A stretch of DNA of 64,000 nt from Tetragonia tetragonoides (GCA_038025085.1 CM076148.1:19006001-19070000), one strand, 5' to 3'. Positions 49,078 to 61,389 are shown, counted from the first letter of the stretch. Made by a program: numbers and translations. The notes: a model not told the origin generated them from the sequence alone.

Positions 49078-50595
49078 TAGATTAAATTTATATACCTATA
49101 ATTTCCAATTAAGAAAGATCATAGTCTATGAAAAACTATAGGTCTTTAGCTGATATGGTTGCTCTTATGTGATTGTAACAATTTGTATGAGGCGGCTCTA
49201 TACATCAGACGTCATACTCGTGAGCAAGAAAAGTGATACGTTAAGTCAATTGTCCATTGCCTATGCCGCCTGCTCAACTGGTGTGGTTTGCTCCTGAAAT
49301 GGTGACTCTTATTGTGTGCTTCTAATTGTTTCTTGGTGTTGTTTGTTTTGTGTCAAAAACATTTGTACCAAGTGTTGGATTATTAATGACTGCATCTTTT
49401 AAATTGTGAGTTTTGAAGCAATTTATCTATATTTAACATTATTAAAACACAATTCACCATTATCATGTGACACTTCTATAATATCCCTACTATCTTTTTA
49501 GTCTACTTTCGAGGGGATATGATGAAATGGTGAACCGGTATCTCAACTCTCAATCCCAGAGGAAATAAGCTAGGAAGTTTTTGGATCTTCAGAGAAGAAC
49601 TTATTTTAATGGATTACACAAGTTTTATGAGGTGAAAATGAAATAATTAATCCTTGGATCTTCAGAAAAGTGGTCTCCTTTTTCAGAAGAAGTAGATCAC
49701 CAAAATCTAATTGAGTCCATTATTTGACAAACACTTTTGGAGACAATGAAAATAGAGAGAAGATGAATACTCAAAATTCAAAACCACAAAAATAGAATTA
49801 ATGATCAAGGAAGCTTCATCTAGTGAAGCAGCCATAGTTGATAGTGTCATAGGCATTCTGTAATCTGTAGTCAGTGATTTGTGATTTCGTTCACTTTTCC
49901 CTATTTTTCTTAAGCTTCTAAGATGGTCATAACTTGGCTGTCAATCTAGTTGTTATGCTCATAGATTTCACACTGATACTCGCTCTTGCACTGTTTTGAT
50001 CCGAGGGTACCATATTGGTATCCCATGGAATGAAAAGCTTACCATTTTCCCAAAAAAAAAGAAAAAAAAAACATATGTCCTATATCTAATTTGAAATTTA
50101 TATTTACACTTCCAAATAAACTAACTATAAGCATAATTCCATTTCGATTCTCATACTCTCGCATATAAGAGATTAGATAATGATTATAAAAGTTAGAAGC
50201 AGAAGATAAGCACCTAATGCACGTCATTTGACCACAAACTTCTTATGCAAACATGTACTCTATTATGTATATATACACACACACACACTATAGCAGTAAG
50301 ATAGCTGGACATAAGGGCTTAAGGCCAATGAAGAAATGTTAGATGATCCCGCCTCCAAAGCTAAACTGCCACTATCGCTCGATCCAAGGTACTCGCACTT
50401 TCCCCTGTTTTCTATCCCAGTCTTCGAGCTGACACACAGGAAAGGATAAGGTAGATAAGTTTGAGAATATTTACAAAAACCAAATTGAAAGTCATTCAGT
50501 CATACTCAATGCCAACCCAGCTCAAATGACAATTCACGCACCAAAAGGGCTTGTTTCTTCGATGACTGAGGCTCAGAGAAGCATACCGTTAAAAG
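49078..50595. other. Intergenic between CASP-like and F-box genes
   Basis: Both 3' ends converge here (stops at 49077 and 50601). A-rich tracts at 50049-50070 and a short (AC)n at 50276-50288. No further gene seen. Confidence 0.5.
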
Positions 50596-50600
50596 TAATA

Positions 50601-53600
50601 CTAATCATAATATGCCTCTTCATCTGAGAACTCATAATCCTCGCCGTCAGACATGAAGAGCGGGTCATATTCATCTATGTAGATATCATCAAAATCACTG
50701 TCATATTCAGAGTCATATTCAGTAGTATGAAAAACATAGTCATCAGTAGGATCATTAGGACGCCGGAAATTCTTGATCTGTTTAGCACATCTCTTCTCCA
50801 GATCTCCAGCAAGATTCAATAGGAAACATGCACGCAAGTCAAGCGTCTGAAGATGCCAACAACAGTCAAGAATTGCTTTCAGCCCCTCATTAGTCATGGT
50901 ATTTCCAATAAGCTGAAGGTGGCGCAGACCAGGCATATTTTCTGCAATGGCCACTGCTACTTTATCAGAAGCAACAGTATATTTAGACCCTCGTTCATTC
51001 AATTTGAATGTTTTGAGCAAGGAACAACGACGAATAATGTTTATGGTTTCTTCTTCTGTGAATGAGCACAGGGTAAGCTCCAGCTCCTCTAGTACAGGAA
51101 GTTCTTCAAAAGCTTTAATCAGTGCATCAGCCGATATAACATAGCAGCATGCCAGCCGGAGGCGTTTCAGCTGACTTGATCTGCAACGCACAGAACTAGG
51201 GTAAACATAGATCTAAGACTCAGAGCACACAATTTCCAAAAAGAAAAGGCAAAAAAGAGCATCATAGCTGATTAAAGAATAGTGTCAACCAAGCACTTTT
51301 TCTCGACTTCCATCTACCAAAGATGGTTTTCAATAATTTGAGTGAAGGATCTTCAATGTTGTTTCCCAGGTCAAAATACGCGTGAGATAATCACGTGCAG
51401 ATCACAATTCAGAAAGGACATGCAAGTTATTTTATGCAAACTTAAATATGTTCAACTAAAATCAAGTTGTAACGAACGAGAAAGTCAAACTAAACACTAG
51501 ACTCGAACGCTAATATATAAAGCAAGTACCTTAACAGGATAACACGATTAGACAGAGGATAATCGTATTGCAGGCTTCCTGTTCTATAAAGAAATGTCTT
51601 CCTCGTTCTTTTTCGTAGATAAGAAAAAGAAATTTATTAAGAAATATAGAGAGATACATAAGTAAAAACGTCATCAGTGAAGGACCCTAACCAAACCAAA
51701 AGCCAATCCTATGAGAATAAGCCTATACAAATTCAATGCTTATTCAAAATACCTGTCCTTTACCCGCACCCATCATAATTTATGCTCGACTTTAAGCGCT
51801 CAAGCTCTCGCATACCCTTCTTTTCCCTTGAAGTAATCTGATTACCTAAGGCCACCGCCTTACCAATGGAATCAACAAATAAAACACCCAATGCCTCAAC
51901 AAGTGCATTTTCTCGCGCATCCGCCTCCTCACTACCAAGCCTAAAACCTGGCAGTGACGGGGTCGGAAGAAGGCCATCCCCATAGTCAATCGCTACATCC
52001 TGTTGCGGAGAGCCGGGCTGCTGCATGGGCTGTTGTACAGTCTGTTGAGGAGACACAAAACCAACTTCTGAGGTTCCCATCTTAACCAGCCCCTGGCTTA
52101 AAGAACAATCCACCTCCTTCTCATTAAAAAAAACAGCATCTTCCAAATCCAAAGTACGAGTCTCGGAGACATGAGAAGCCCAGTCCTCCTTCAAATTGTC
52201 CCTCCTAAGGTCATCAAACAACAAATGCACTAAAATCATCTGCACAATATGCGCTATCATCCTCCTTTGAACTAAAACCTCTCCTTGACCATTTCCAAAA
52301 GAAAGCCTATGTTCAATTCCCTTACTTGAACAGGCCTTATCCGTGCCCATATTCAACAAGTACCTCCAGATCCCACCTGAACTCTTCCCTGTTCACCTGG
52401 AGGAGAAGAACCTCCCTGCACCTGAGGTTGCTTCCCACTCTTGTCACCAATTAAGCCACCACACGAAGTATCCTCAAAACCTTGTTGCTAAGCATCCCCA
52501 GACACAGCTGAACCAACCTGTAGGCTCTAACAGACCAGAAACGATAGGACTAGTACCTTCAGGCTGTTGATTGCTTCCTAAGGTTAACCCTAAGGTGGCG
52601 TTTACTTGTAAGCAATGAAGATTACAATGTAATCCACCACTTTATAGAGTAAAAGTGGGTAGAAAAGGAAGGAGGGGGAGGAGAAAGATGGGATTTGGGA
52701 GCTTGATTGCATCATCCAATGTAATCACCTTTACATGGCTAAAGTATAACAATTGTGATTACAATGGATGTTGTAATCAATCTCACTCTTTCCATGTTTC
52801 TCCTCCCCCTCATTCATTTTCCAACCCACATTTACTCTATAAAATGATGCATTGCATTGTAATCACCATTACATTCAAGTAAACGAGCCCTAAGTTTTAA
52901 TCCCTCCATAGGGATATGGGCATTAGCAACAGCAATCACCAATATAGGAGAGATTAACTTTCCCAAATCCAAAACAATATTAATAGTCGATTTTGAGTTA
53001 GAGCTTTGGAAGCTGGACAATCTATCACCCGAACTAACCTGAATGGGTATGACCCAAGGCGAACCAGCAGGCATCTCATGAATCATTCCACATGCCTCAT
53101 GCGCCAATCTAGAAGCTTCACGCGCCTCACGTGCCATTCCAGAGGCTTCACGCACCTCACGTGCCGCTCCAGAAACTTCATGCGCCTTATCATGTGCATC
53201 ACACACTTCACACGCCCTACCACGCACATCACGCGCTTATCATGTTCCACTCCAGAAATGTCTTCCTCGTTCAAGATGTTTGTAAACTACATAAATGCAA
53301 AATCCCAGTATCTCTCGAGCATATCTATGAAATGGGCCATTTAATGCTATCTTACGATATAAGATCCAGCAAATAGTACCAAACCAATGTAAGGTGACAC
53401 CAAATGGACTTGGCAGGGTTTTCCCGGGCGGTATTCAATTCTGGATGATGTTACTAGTTCTTCAAACATCAAGAAGATCCCTAGATTCAATTTGAAATAG
53501 TCCAATTTGCAATGCAATCAAGAAGATCCCTAGATTCAATTTGAGCAACCTGACAACCTAACAATATTTGTTACCTCATACATGTATCTCAGACATTCCC

Positions 53601-56600
53601 ACTTTAGAGAATAAACAATACACCTAAGCCTGAACTTCTGTAGCCTTAGGACAAAGCATATTAGACATATCTAATATTTGCCAGTGATTTCAGAACCAGC
53701 ATGTTAATAAGCTAGATGGAGTCAGAGTCCCAAAAAAAAAGACTTTTGAAAGGCGATATCTTGTTCTAGAAATAGCATGCACCCGAATCCAGACTATGGC
53801 AGGTAGGGAGCTACCCTAGGCCTCCTCCAACGCAGTATGTCCTTGGTATTAATGCTTCCCATGCCAAGGTCCATACAAACACCCACACCATTATAGGTGC
53901 CTTTGCCTTCAGAAGAAAACTGACAAAGGAAATTGGGGGAAATCTGATGGAGTAGCAATGACTAAAAATAAAATACTCCCTGTCGAGTCAACAATCCACA
54001 CTGTAAACCAGGATTTGAGATGCCAATCAAAGAAACAAAATCCTGCACTTCCCACTCTGCAGGGTATAACTAGAACATCATTATTAGAAAGGGAAAGAAA
54101 AAAAGAGAATAGAACCTTCATGAGCTATCCTTAAAAGATATGGTTTGTCTAAGGAACAAAAGATGTTTTATTTATTATTTTATTCAAATTTTCAGCACAA
54201 ATTGAGACTTTTATAAGTTAAGACCCCAAAAGCCCAACTAGTCCAATTTTCAAACAAGAGAGTAAAAGATTCAAAATTTCATATGTGATTTCAAACCTTC
54301 CAAAATCCCATTTTAAAATTGACGTAGGTAGAGAAAATTGTCATGCTTCCTCCTTAAACTTGTAACCTTCAGGCTTCACCATACTCACCAAAATAAACCC
54401 ACTCAAATGTGGCAAACACATCAGACTGGTGTGCTTTAGGACGTGTAACTTTGGGTTCAGTAATGATATCTACGGTGATCCATTGATAACAGTTCAATCA
54501 AGACCTACAGTGTCTGGTTTCTTGGGTGGGGGATACCCTGTTAACTTGCGTTATGCACGCAAGCTGAATGTCTATTTCTGTCTGAAACTTAAATAACACA
54601 AAATGACACTAACCATTAAAATAGATAGTTTTAAGCCACTACAATATCATAATGACTCATGATCCTAGGCAAGATTGACACAGGAGCGAGGGTGTTGCCC
54701 TTTTGAGGTAAGGTGCGTTGGGGACAGTTGCCTATTCCCACGTCCACTAAATTAAGAGGCAAAAGGACATAGTGGTTGGTCCTCTCACAAGGGGTAAAGA
54801 GATAAGATAAAGATAAAGGATTCAGAATTAGAGACAGAATGAAACAAAATAATAAGCCACCCATGCCAAAATGAGTCATTTGAAATGCCTCGACCGACTT
54901 AGACATATCAAGTTTGTCCTTCTAATTTTTCAATTCGGTAAGTGTTACTTACCTACTTTCGTGTTTCACGTTGAAAGTTTTCTTTTCAAGCCCAAATTTT
55001 CGAGCCATGACGGCAGTGTATTAAAAGGCGCGCCTAGGCGCAGCGACATTAGTGAGGCACTCGAAGCGCATCTAAGGCGCACTTGAGGCGCCAAATTTGT
55101 TGTTTTTTCCTGTGAAATGATGATTTGATGCTTTTTTATGGACTGTACTTCTGCTGTATAAATGATACATTTTGATGAAAAAACCTTTTATTTAATAGCA
55201 TATTTCGAGTCATACACTAGTGCGCCTCACCTGACTGAGGCGCGCGCCTTCACCTTTCGCCATGCGTCTAGGCTCTATTGACCTCTATCGCCTCACGCCT
55301 TTTAATACCTTGCATGACGGTCAGGTTCCGTCAACACCATTTCGGATTGCCATTGAAATCGAACCAAGGAGGTAATAGTATGTTGGCAAAAATTACTAAT
55401 AGGTGCTGGGTTACAGGGTCTTAAGGCCTTAGAAAGTTAAATGTCTGAAGAATATGACAAAAAGACAAAAAGACAAAATCAGCATATCTAAGGCACAACA
55501 TGAAAGACTAGAAATTGCAGAGCTACTGGAGATTATGAGTGTGAGAAAGTTTGTAATCTAACCTGCTAATCGTGTCTGCCAACTTCTAATTCCCTTCATT
55601 CTACGTTGGTTGATTCACAAGAGAAACAGAGAGAAGGCAAAAGAGAGAGGGCCAGTATGTGAAACAGATGAGGGGGAAAGACACAGAGAAGATGGAGCCC
55701 AACTATACATGGGGACGGAAATGAAACTGTATAATCATCTTATTAATTCTAACCCAATAAGAGATTTGTAAACTCAGGAATTAGAAGGAAAGACCTTAAC
55801 AAATAACAACTGAAAAGATTTTCCATTATCTGGTGTGTTGTTATCGTTCCTGTTTGGCAATAAAATCCCTGATTAGATCAATCATCAATGCTAGCTTGAA
55901 CATCCCTCAGACCAGAGACACCGAGTGAATGTGGCCACACCCTTTCCATCGGTAAATCACAAAACCTAACAAATGAAACCTGAATGGTTGCATTCTACAC
56001 AAGAACTCTTGAAACCAACAAAAACAATGGTACACAGTATGGAGCCCATCCCAGCAAGTAGAGTCTCTTGAACCCCTTGCTGCTAATTTTTATCCAAATA
56101 TAGTAAACTTGAGTATTTACCTACCGATCCTCTCACATTTTCACTCCGCAAATAAACAACAAAGACAACATAAAACAGCAACGAGTAAAATTAAGATTAG
56201 CAATAAAGGACATAAAAGCATAAAACTGATCATCCTCTCATAGTGCCTTGATCCTTGGTTTCTTTATCATCAACATCAACATCAACATCAACAGTAACAA
56301 GTCCCCTAAAGCTAAAAAGTTTCATATATTGACAACCTCCATGAGAAAACATTTTTCATGATTGTAGAACTTACAAGTTCATAGCTTAAATTGTAAAAAG
56401 CACCAAAAATCAAAGCACCACCCTCTTCTTTTTTGATTTATTTAAGAGAACATGGGTATGCGGGCTTAATCATCAAAACCTACCAAAAATAAGAGTTTTC
56501 CCTCACAAGCAGAATTAGAATCCAAAATGTTTGATATACTGACAACCTACATGCTCCAATACAGGACATTTCTCATTATACAACAACTTACAATCTTATT

Positions 56601-57096
56601 ATTTTTAATACTAATACTAATATTAGTTTCATATTTGTTTTAGATAAAAGAACTTGCAAATCAATAATTTAAGGCAGAACACATACCCATCAAAACCCAG
56701 AAATTAAAATGTTACATAATATACAGAATTAAATGACAAATGCAAAATGAGAAGAGGGTTAAATTAACATACCGAGCAGCAAGGTACGAAAGGGATTCGT
56801 CAGAGCCAAAACCCTCAATATCAAGACTAATCAAACCACCAAAGCTACGATCAATGGCATTATACAACATAGACTCACATTTTTTAAGCAATTGTGGCGC
56901 ATCTAAATTAATTTCGATGGTGCGCCACAATGAGGGGTCCTTGCACAAATTGTACCAGGATTTGCAAACGAATTGAGCTGTTTGAAGGGTTTCAAATGTG
57001 CCCAGTTTCATTAGTATTGTTAGGGTTACATCTGGAGGTAGTTCTGACCAGTTTCGTGATTCGTCCAGTGCCATCGGGGTTGTCGAAGAAGATGAC

Positions 57097-57101
<5 letters not shown>
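50601..57101 (-). CDS. F-box/LRR-repeat protein (SKIP19/FBL23-like)
   Basis: Two exons on the minus strand: 57101-56773 and 51180-50601 (909 nt, 302 residues). They are joined across a 5.6-kb GT/AG intron that splits an Arg codon (YLAAR|SSQLKRLRL). N-terminal F-box ~17-60 (NWSELPPDVTLTILMKLGTFETLQ, then VCKSWYNLCKDPSLWRTI), then leucine-rich repeats (LISLDIEGFG; LKRLRLACC; LEELELTLC; LKTFKLNE; LRHLQLIGN; LQTLDLRAC). The C-terminus is strongly acidic (YDSEYDSDFDD to the end, FSDEEAYYD). The F-box docks on SKP1 in SCF ubiquitin ligases and the LRRs select substrate; none is known here. The F-box, short LRR, acidic-tail layout matches the SKIP19/FBL23 group common in plants. The long intron has taken up three mobile elements, but both exons are open and the splice phase is intact. 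Confidence 0.9.
52594..52890. mobile_element. Tourist-like (PIF/Harbinger) MITE, 297 bp, nested in LINE
   Basis: TAA at 52591-52593 and 52891-52893. Left end GGTGGCGTTTACTTG; right end, read on the other strand, GGGCTCGTTTACTTG. Same inner GGAGGGGGAGGAG / CTCCTCCCCCTC inverted layer and same length as the copy in BRCA1 intron 4. It interrupts the ORF1 of the surrounding LINE. Confidence 0.9.
53085..53220 (-). repeat. 30-bp tandem repeat coding ~10-residue units (AREVREASGM)
   Basis: In the N-terminal part of the LINE ORF1 frame, read on the minus strand: AHEVSGA, AREVREASGM, AREAREASRL, AHEACGM. On DNA, CACGTGAGGxGCGTGAAGCxTCTGGA-like units repeat every 30 bp. Confidence 0.75.
53274..55005. 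other. F-box gene intron sequence
   Basis: No gene supported. AGAAGATCCCTAGATTCAATTTGA is directly repeated at 53471 and 53519. A segment at 54660-54860 (GGGGACAGTTGCCTATTCCC; GGATTCAGAATTAGAGACAG) may be a decayed repeat. Confidence 0.4.
55014..55312. mobile_element. hAT-type MITE, 299 bp, 8-bp TSD, in F-box intron
   Basis: CATGACGG at 55006-55013 and 55313-55320. Ends CAGTGTATTAAAAGGCG and (other strand) CAAGGTATTAAAAGGCG. Subterminal AGGCGCG, GCGCCTCA, GGCGCC and CGCCTCACGCC words on both sides. No ORF. Confidence 0.93.
55321..56772. other. F-box gene intron sequence, 5' part
   Basis: No further element borders seen. A (CATCAA)n run at 56269-56292. Confidence 0.45.

Positions 57102-57134
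<33 letters not shown>
57102..57134. repeat. (GA)n tract directly before the F-box start codon
   Basis: GA/TC repeat abutting the minus-strand ATG (57099-57101), so it forms the end of the 5' leader as (TC)n. Confidence 0.92.
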
Positions 57135-57137
<3 letters not shown>

Positions 57138-57228
57138 GAGAGAATAGAGAGAATTGCAGGAAATGTTTGGGGAGGGGTGTTGGGGATTTATTGTTTTTCT
57201 TTTTACAAGAAAAAATGCAAAAGATACA

Positions 57229-57525
57229 AAGATTAAAGATTAAAGATTAAAGATTAAAGATTAAGGCAAGGGTGCCTTCTCCCCAGGCAACTTACTTTTA
57301 TATTTATTGTTGAATTTTTATTTTTGTTAAACTTTGCTAAACTTTCTTGATTGTTGTTGAACTTTGTTAAACTTTGTTTACTTTTGTTGAATCTTGTTGA
57401 TTCAAGTATTTTTTTATAACTAGTTTGTATATTGGTTTGTTTAACTTTGTTGAACTTTATTTAACTTTGCTGAAATTTGTTGAAGTTTGCTTAAATTTGT
57501 TGTAGTTTGCTGAAATAAAAAAAAT
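57229..57525. repeat. AAAGATT heptamer array and TTTGTTGAACTTTG minisatellite
   Basis: Five AAAGATT units at 57230-57263. From 57305 the words TTGTTGAACTTTG, TTGTTAAACTTTG and TTGCTGAAATTTG recur about 15 times as an 11-14-bp degenerate array. Located upstream of the F-box gene. Confidence 0.8.
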
Positions 57526-57892
57526 GAACAGAAATAAACTCGGGAGAACATACCCTAACAAAGCAAGATGAAACAGAAATAGGAGAAGAGAAGAAAAGTA
57601 GGATTGATAAATGACGATGCCCCGATTGACAAAATTGGACTTTTAAGTAAATCCCTAGTGCCAACTTGGCATTTAAAAATGTTCTAGCAACATTTTGGCC
57701 TTTTTATATTACTTCGAAAATACTTTGATTTTTTTAACTTACTCTGACAACCAGTCAACGTTAACTTACTCCGACAACCAAGTTGACCTAGCTTTTTTTA
57801 CGTTTAAAAATGGTAAATAAATCCTTTTTTCTTGGAGAGAGAATCTTCTGAAATTTCGTACATTTACTTCTCGTTACACCAGTTTTTCTTTC

Positions 57893-60515
57893 ATTTTTTT
57901 TGGCAATTAAATGATATCATTTTCTTTAATCACCGAATGGAAAATTACAAATCAGGGTTCAATTGAGAACCGCCTCTTACATCTCTACGCCACAGAGCAT
58001 AAACACACCTAACAACAAGCAAAAACAAAAATGTAGCATAAGCACACCTTCTATGAAAGGTTTTCTATGCTAACACCTTTTGCTAAGGCTTACAAGAATA
58101 AACACAGACATCACACATGTCACTGTAAAGACTCCAAGAACTGCAACAATTTTTGAGTGCCCTGCACCCTGGCAAAATACATGGTTCTGCAGTTGCTTCA
58201 CTAATAATACTCCCACCACATTAGCTCGATTCTGAAAACCTTTGGTATTCCTCTCTATCCAGATGGCGTAAACAGTTTCAGCAAAGCACATTTTAGAGAT
58301 AGTAGCTCTAGTTGATTTCCCTCTAGAGGCACTAATCACTCAATCTCTCTCTTGCTGCCAAGAGAGTACATTTCTCTGATAGCATAATCAGACTAGAACA
58401 GACATCCACACCTAATGAGCAAACTTACAGCAGTATAGCAAGTGCGGCAAGTCTTCAGGTTATTCCTTACACAATACACAAACAGGGTCACAAGGCACCC
58501 CCAGCTGATAATGATGTCCTTAGTTCTCAGCTTTCCATGTAGACAAAAGCCACATGATGAAGACTGACTTTGGGGTAGCAGCATTAGAACACGTAAGATT
58601 CTTCCAGGGCACTTTACACATCTGGCCTGATAGCATCTTTTGATGCTGAATTTATCTTGGCACACAACACCAATCCAATCTCCAATCACAGGTTTATTCT
58701 TCCTCATACTGAAAATTTCTCTCACCATCCATGAGGCCTGCATAGGGACATCCATACACCAGAAAATTTTGTGTTTCACATAGTACATGTGCACCCATTT
58801 AATCCATAGTGTATCTTTCTTGGAACTGAGAGCCCACATCAGCTTACAAATAGCTGCACTATTCCAGATTCGCATTGATCAAATTATAGCCTCTTGCACT
58901 CTTAGGCAAGCACACCCTATCACAAGCAATCAATGCTCTCTTTGTGATTTGAGCCTCCCCCGACCAAAGGAAGCTTCTGCAAGAAGTTTCAATCAATTTA
59001 ATAATTTTCTAAGGGAGAATGAGTAACTGAGACCAGAATGCTTGAACTCCAACTAACACGGCTTTGATAAGCTGCACTTTCCCTGCATAGGAGATAAATC
59101 TGACAGCCCAATGTCTAATCTTGCTAACCATTTTCTCAACCAATGGGTTACACTGAGTCACAGTCAACTTCTTTGTGGACAGAGGCACCCCGATATATTT
59201 AACTGGTAAAGAGTTTTCAGATTAACCTAGAAGCTCAAAAATAGCCTGTTTTACCTCATTATTAACTCCACCAAAATAAAGTTGGCTCTTGGCCAAGTTA
59301 GCTTTCAGGCCTGAAGCCTCCAAGAAATGACAAAACTTCTTGTTTATATCATTGACATACTCAATGTCTCCTCTGGAGAAAAGTAACAGGTCATCTGCAA
59401 AGCACAGATGTACTATACCCAGTTTTTTACACCTCGGATGAAAGTGAAACTCAGTATCATTATGCAAGGAGCCAATACCTCTGTGTAAATATTCCATAAC
59501 AAGCGTGAACAAAAAAGGAGACATGCATGGGGTCTCCCTGTCTTTGCCCTTTTTTTGCCTTAAAAGTCTCTGTAAATTCACCATTCAGATTAATTGAATA
59601 ACTAACAGTTTGAATACACATCATTATCCATTTTATGACTCGAGCAGGGAACGCAAGTTCTCTCAAGATTTGTTCAATAAAATTCCATTCAACAGAGTCA
59701 TAGTCCTTCTGAAGGTCCACCTTTATCATGCATCTATGGGAAATGTATTTTCTTGTATAGCCCTTCACCAATTCATGACTCAAAATAACATTGTCAGAAA
59801 TCAGTCTACCTAGCACAAATGCAGACTGACTTGCACTCACCACATACCCTATCACATTTTGCAGCCTGTGTGTGATCACTTTTGAGATAACTTTGTATAA
59901 AACAGTGCAATAGGCAATAGTTCTAAACTCCTTCACAGACGAGGGGTTAGCTACTTTGGGCACCAAGGAAATGACTGTGGAAGAAATCACATATAGCTTT
60001 TGTTACCTCAACTCCAATGATATGCCAGGATTTTTTAAAGATGTGAGCATTGTAGCCATCAATACCAGGTGCATTATTGTCATCAATAGAGAACACAACC
60101 TTCTTCACTTCATCTTGAGATATGTCAGCTTGTAAGTACATCTGATGTTCATGAGTAAGGATTGGACCACCTCTCATATATTGAGCATCAATACCAGGCA
60201 GTGATAAAGCAATAGAACCAATAAAATTCTTATAGAAATCAGTAATTTCTGCCTTGATATCCAACATCTTGGTAAGTCTCCTTCCATTAGCATCATTCAG
60301 GGTATTAATGGAGCTTCTACTATGTCTATCCTTCATTATAGCAAAGAAATACCTCGAGTTTCCATATCCCTCACGTGGCCAATGCCCTTTGGACTTCTGC
60401 TTGTAAACCTTCTCCTGAAGATTACTCCATTTTTCAAGAGAAGCAAGACACTCATTTTCCTGAGTAATCTGATCCAGATCACAAACATCTGAATTTTAGT
60501 AGCCTGCACAACCTC
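57893..60515 (-). mobile_element. LINE ORF2 remnant (reverse transcriptase, minus strand)
   Basis: Reading the minus strand from 60480: DLDQITQENECLASLEKW; YFFAIMKDRHSRSSINTL; then the reverse transcriptase (NNAPGIDGYNAHIFKKSW; SLVPKVANPSSVKEFRTIAYC; SASQSAFVLGRLISDNVIL; MIKVDLQKDYDSVEWNF; the FADD box in LCFADDLLLFSRG at about 59390), LKANLAKSQLYFGG, the linker (IWNSAAICKLMWALSSKKDTLW) and the C-terminal segment to 58070. The 3' end is GATTAAAGAAAATGATATC followed by TTGCCAAAAAAAA (57893-57905). Several frame breaks (about 59960, 59530, 59220, 58880). The endonuclease half is missing where it meets gag sequence near 60515. Confidence 0.88.
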
Positions 60516-61324
60516 CAGTTTTGAGAGTTGTTCGAGCCTGTCTGAGAACCAGTGGACCCTGCTCGGTTCACAATCGAACTTGGCCCTATTGGCCCTTTCC
60601 TTGGTGGGATCTCTTTCCCTAGCTGTCTGTCGAAGAGCCGTTCAGCCACGCTTATAGCAGCCGACAAGGTATCTAGCTTTTGTCTGTTCAAATCACATTG
60701 AGCCCACTATTTCAGCTCATCGATGAAGTTGAACATACGATCCTTGTCACTCATGTCCCTGATCTCAAGCATGCACGCCGAGTACTCCTTCACATAGTCT
60801 CGGATGGTCCCCGTGTGCTTGATGGTCTTTAACTTCCTTCGGGTAATGAACTCAGTGTTCTCCTGGTAGAACTGGTCGTTGAGATCCTTCTTGAACTCTT
60901 CCCATGTGTCTATTTTCAGAGTTTTGGCTTCGATCTCGGCATACTTCGAACGCCACCACAATTTCGCGTCATACACTAGGTACATGACCGCGGTGTTGAC
61001 CTTCTGGTCCTCTTTCAGTCCACTGACTCGGAAGTATTGTTCTAGGTTGAAGACAAAGTTGTCTACTTCCTTGGAGTCTCTGGCTCCACTGTAGGTCCAG
61101 GGCTGAGGGGGCTTCACACGTCTCGACCCTGATCCACCACTACCGCTAGCAACGACCCGGTTGATCGTAGCACACTGATCCCACAACGCTTGGAGTTGAT
61201 TGTGGATGTGGTCAAGCTCCTCCCGTAAGCTTGTGGAGGACACATCATGCATTTGGGCCTCCAATGCATCGATCCGGGCATCCGACCCGATCACAAGTTT
61301 CTCTAACTCTTCCATGGTCACCAT
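60516..61324 (-). pseudogene. Ty3/gypsy retrotransposon gag, truncated
   Basis: Frame 61324-60707 (205 residues) starts MVTMEELEKLVIGSDARID, has a coiled start, then the Retrotrans_gag core: KPPQPWTYSGARDSKEVDNF, NLEQYFRVSGL, VNTAVMYLVYDAKLWWRSKY, WEEFKKDLNDQFY, LKTIKHTGTIRDYVKEYSA. A stop at about 60710 (TAG) interrupts it. The same frame goes on (WAQCDLNRQKLDTLSAAISVAERLFD) to about 60520, where LINE sequence begins. No CCHC knuckle, protease, reverse transcriptase or integrase remains. Gag packages the element's RNA in cytoplasmic particles. Confidence 0.88.
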
Positions 61325-61373
61325 GGTTTCGAATTCAATCTAGCAACCTTTCACTGAGCGTGCTTCTCTAGCT

Positions 61374-61387
61374 GTGCTCTGATACCA
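61374..61387 (-). other. Primer binding site (initiator Met tRNA type)
   Basis: Minus strand TGGTATCAGAGC, complementary to the 3' end of plant initiator tRNA-Met. It lies two bases inside the LTR end and just before gag. It fixes element orientation as minus. Confidence 0.9.
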
Positions 61388-61389
61388 AC

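Larger units (their letters stand above)
51609..53253 (-). mobile_element. Internally deleted LINE (ORF1 fused to 3' tail), 19-bp TSD
   Basis: AGAAATGTCTTCCTCGTTC occurs at 51590-51608 and 53254-53272. Between them the minus strand codes for an ORF1-like protein in two parts split by a MITE: 53227-52900 (MIHEMPAGSPWVIPIQVSSG; LDLGKLISPILVIAV) and 52359-51760 (GEVLVQRRMIAHIVQM; GMRELERLKSSINYDGCG, the usual end of plant LINE ORF1). Directly after the stop comes a 3'-UTR-like tail (TATCTCTCTATATTTCTTAA, then TAAATTTC) and a short A run. No ORF2 (endonuclease or reverse transcriptase) is present, so it must have been moved in trans or deleted. Confidence 0.8.

Noticed and set aside
57893..60515. 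Target-site duplication for the minus-strand LINE
   Set aside because: I compared the sequence after the A-run (TGAAAGAAAAACTGG on the minus strand) with the 5' junction and found no match.
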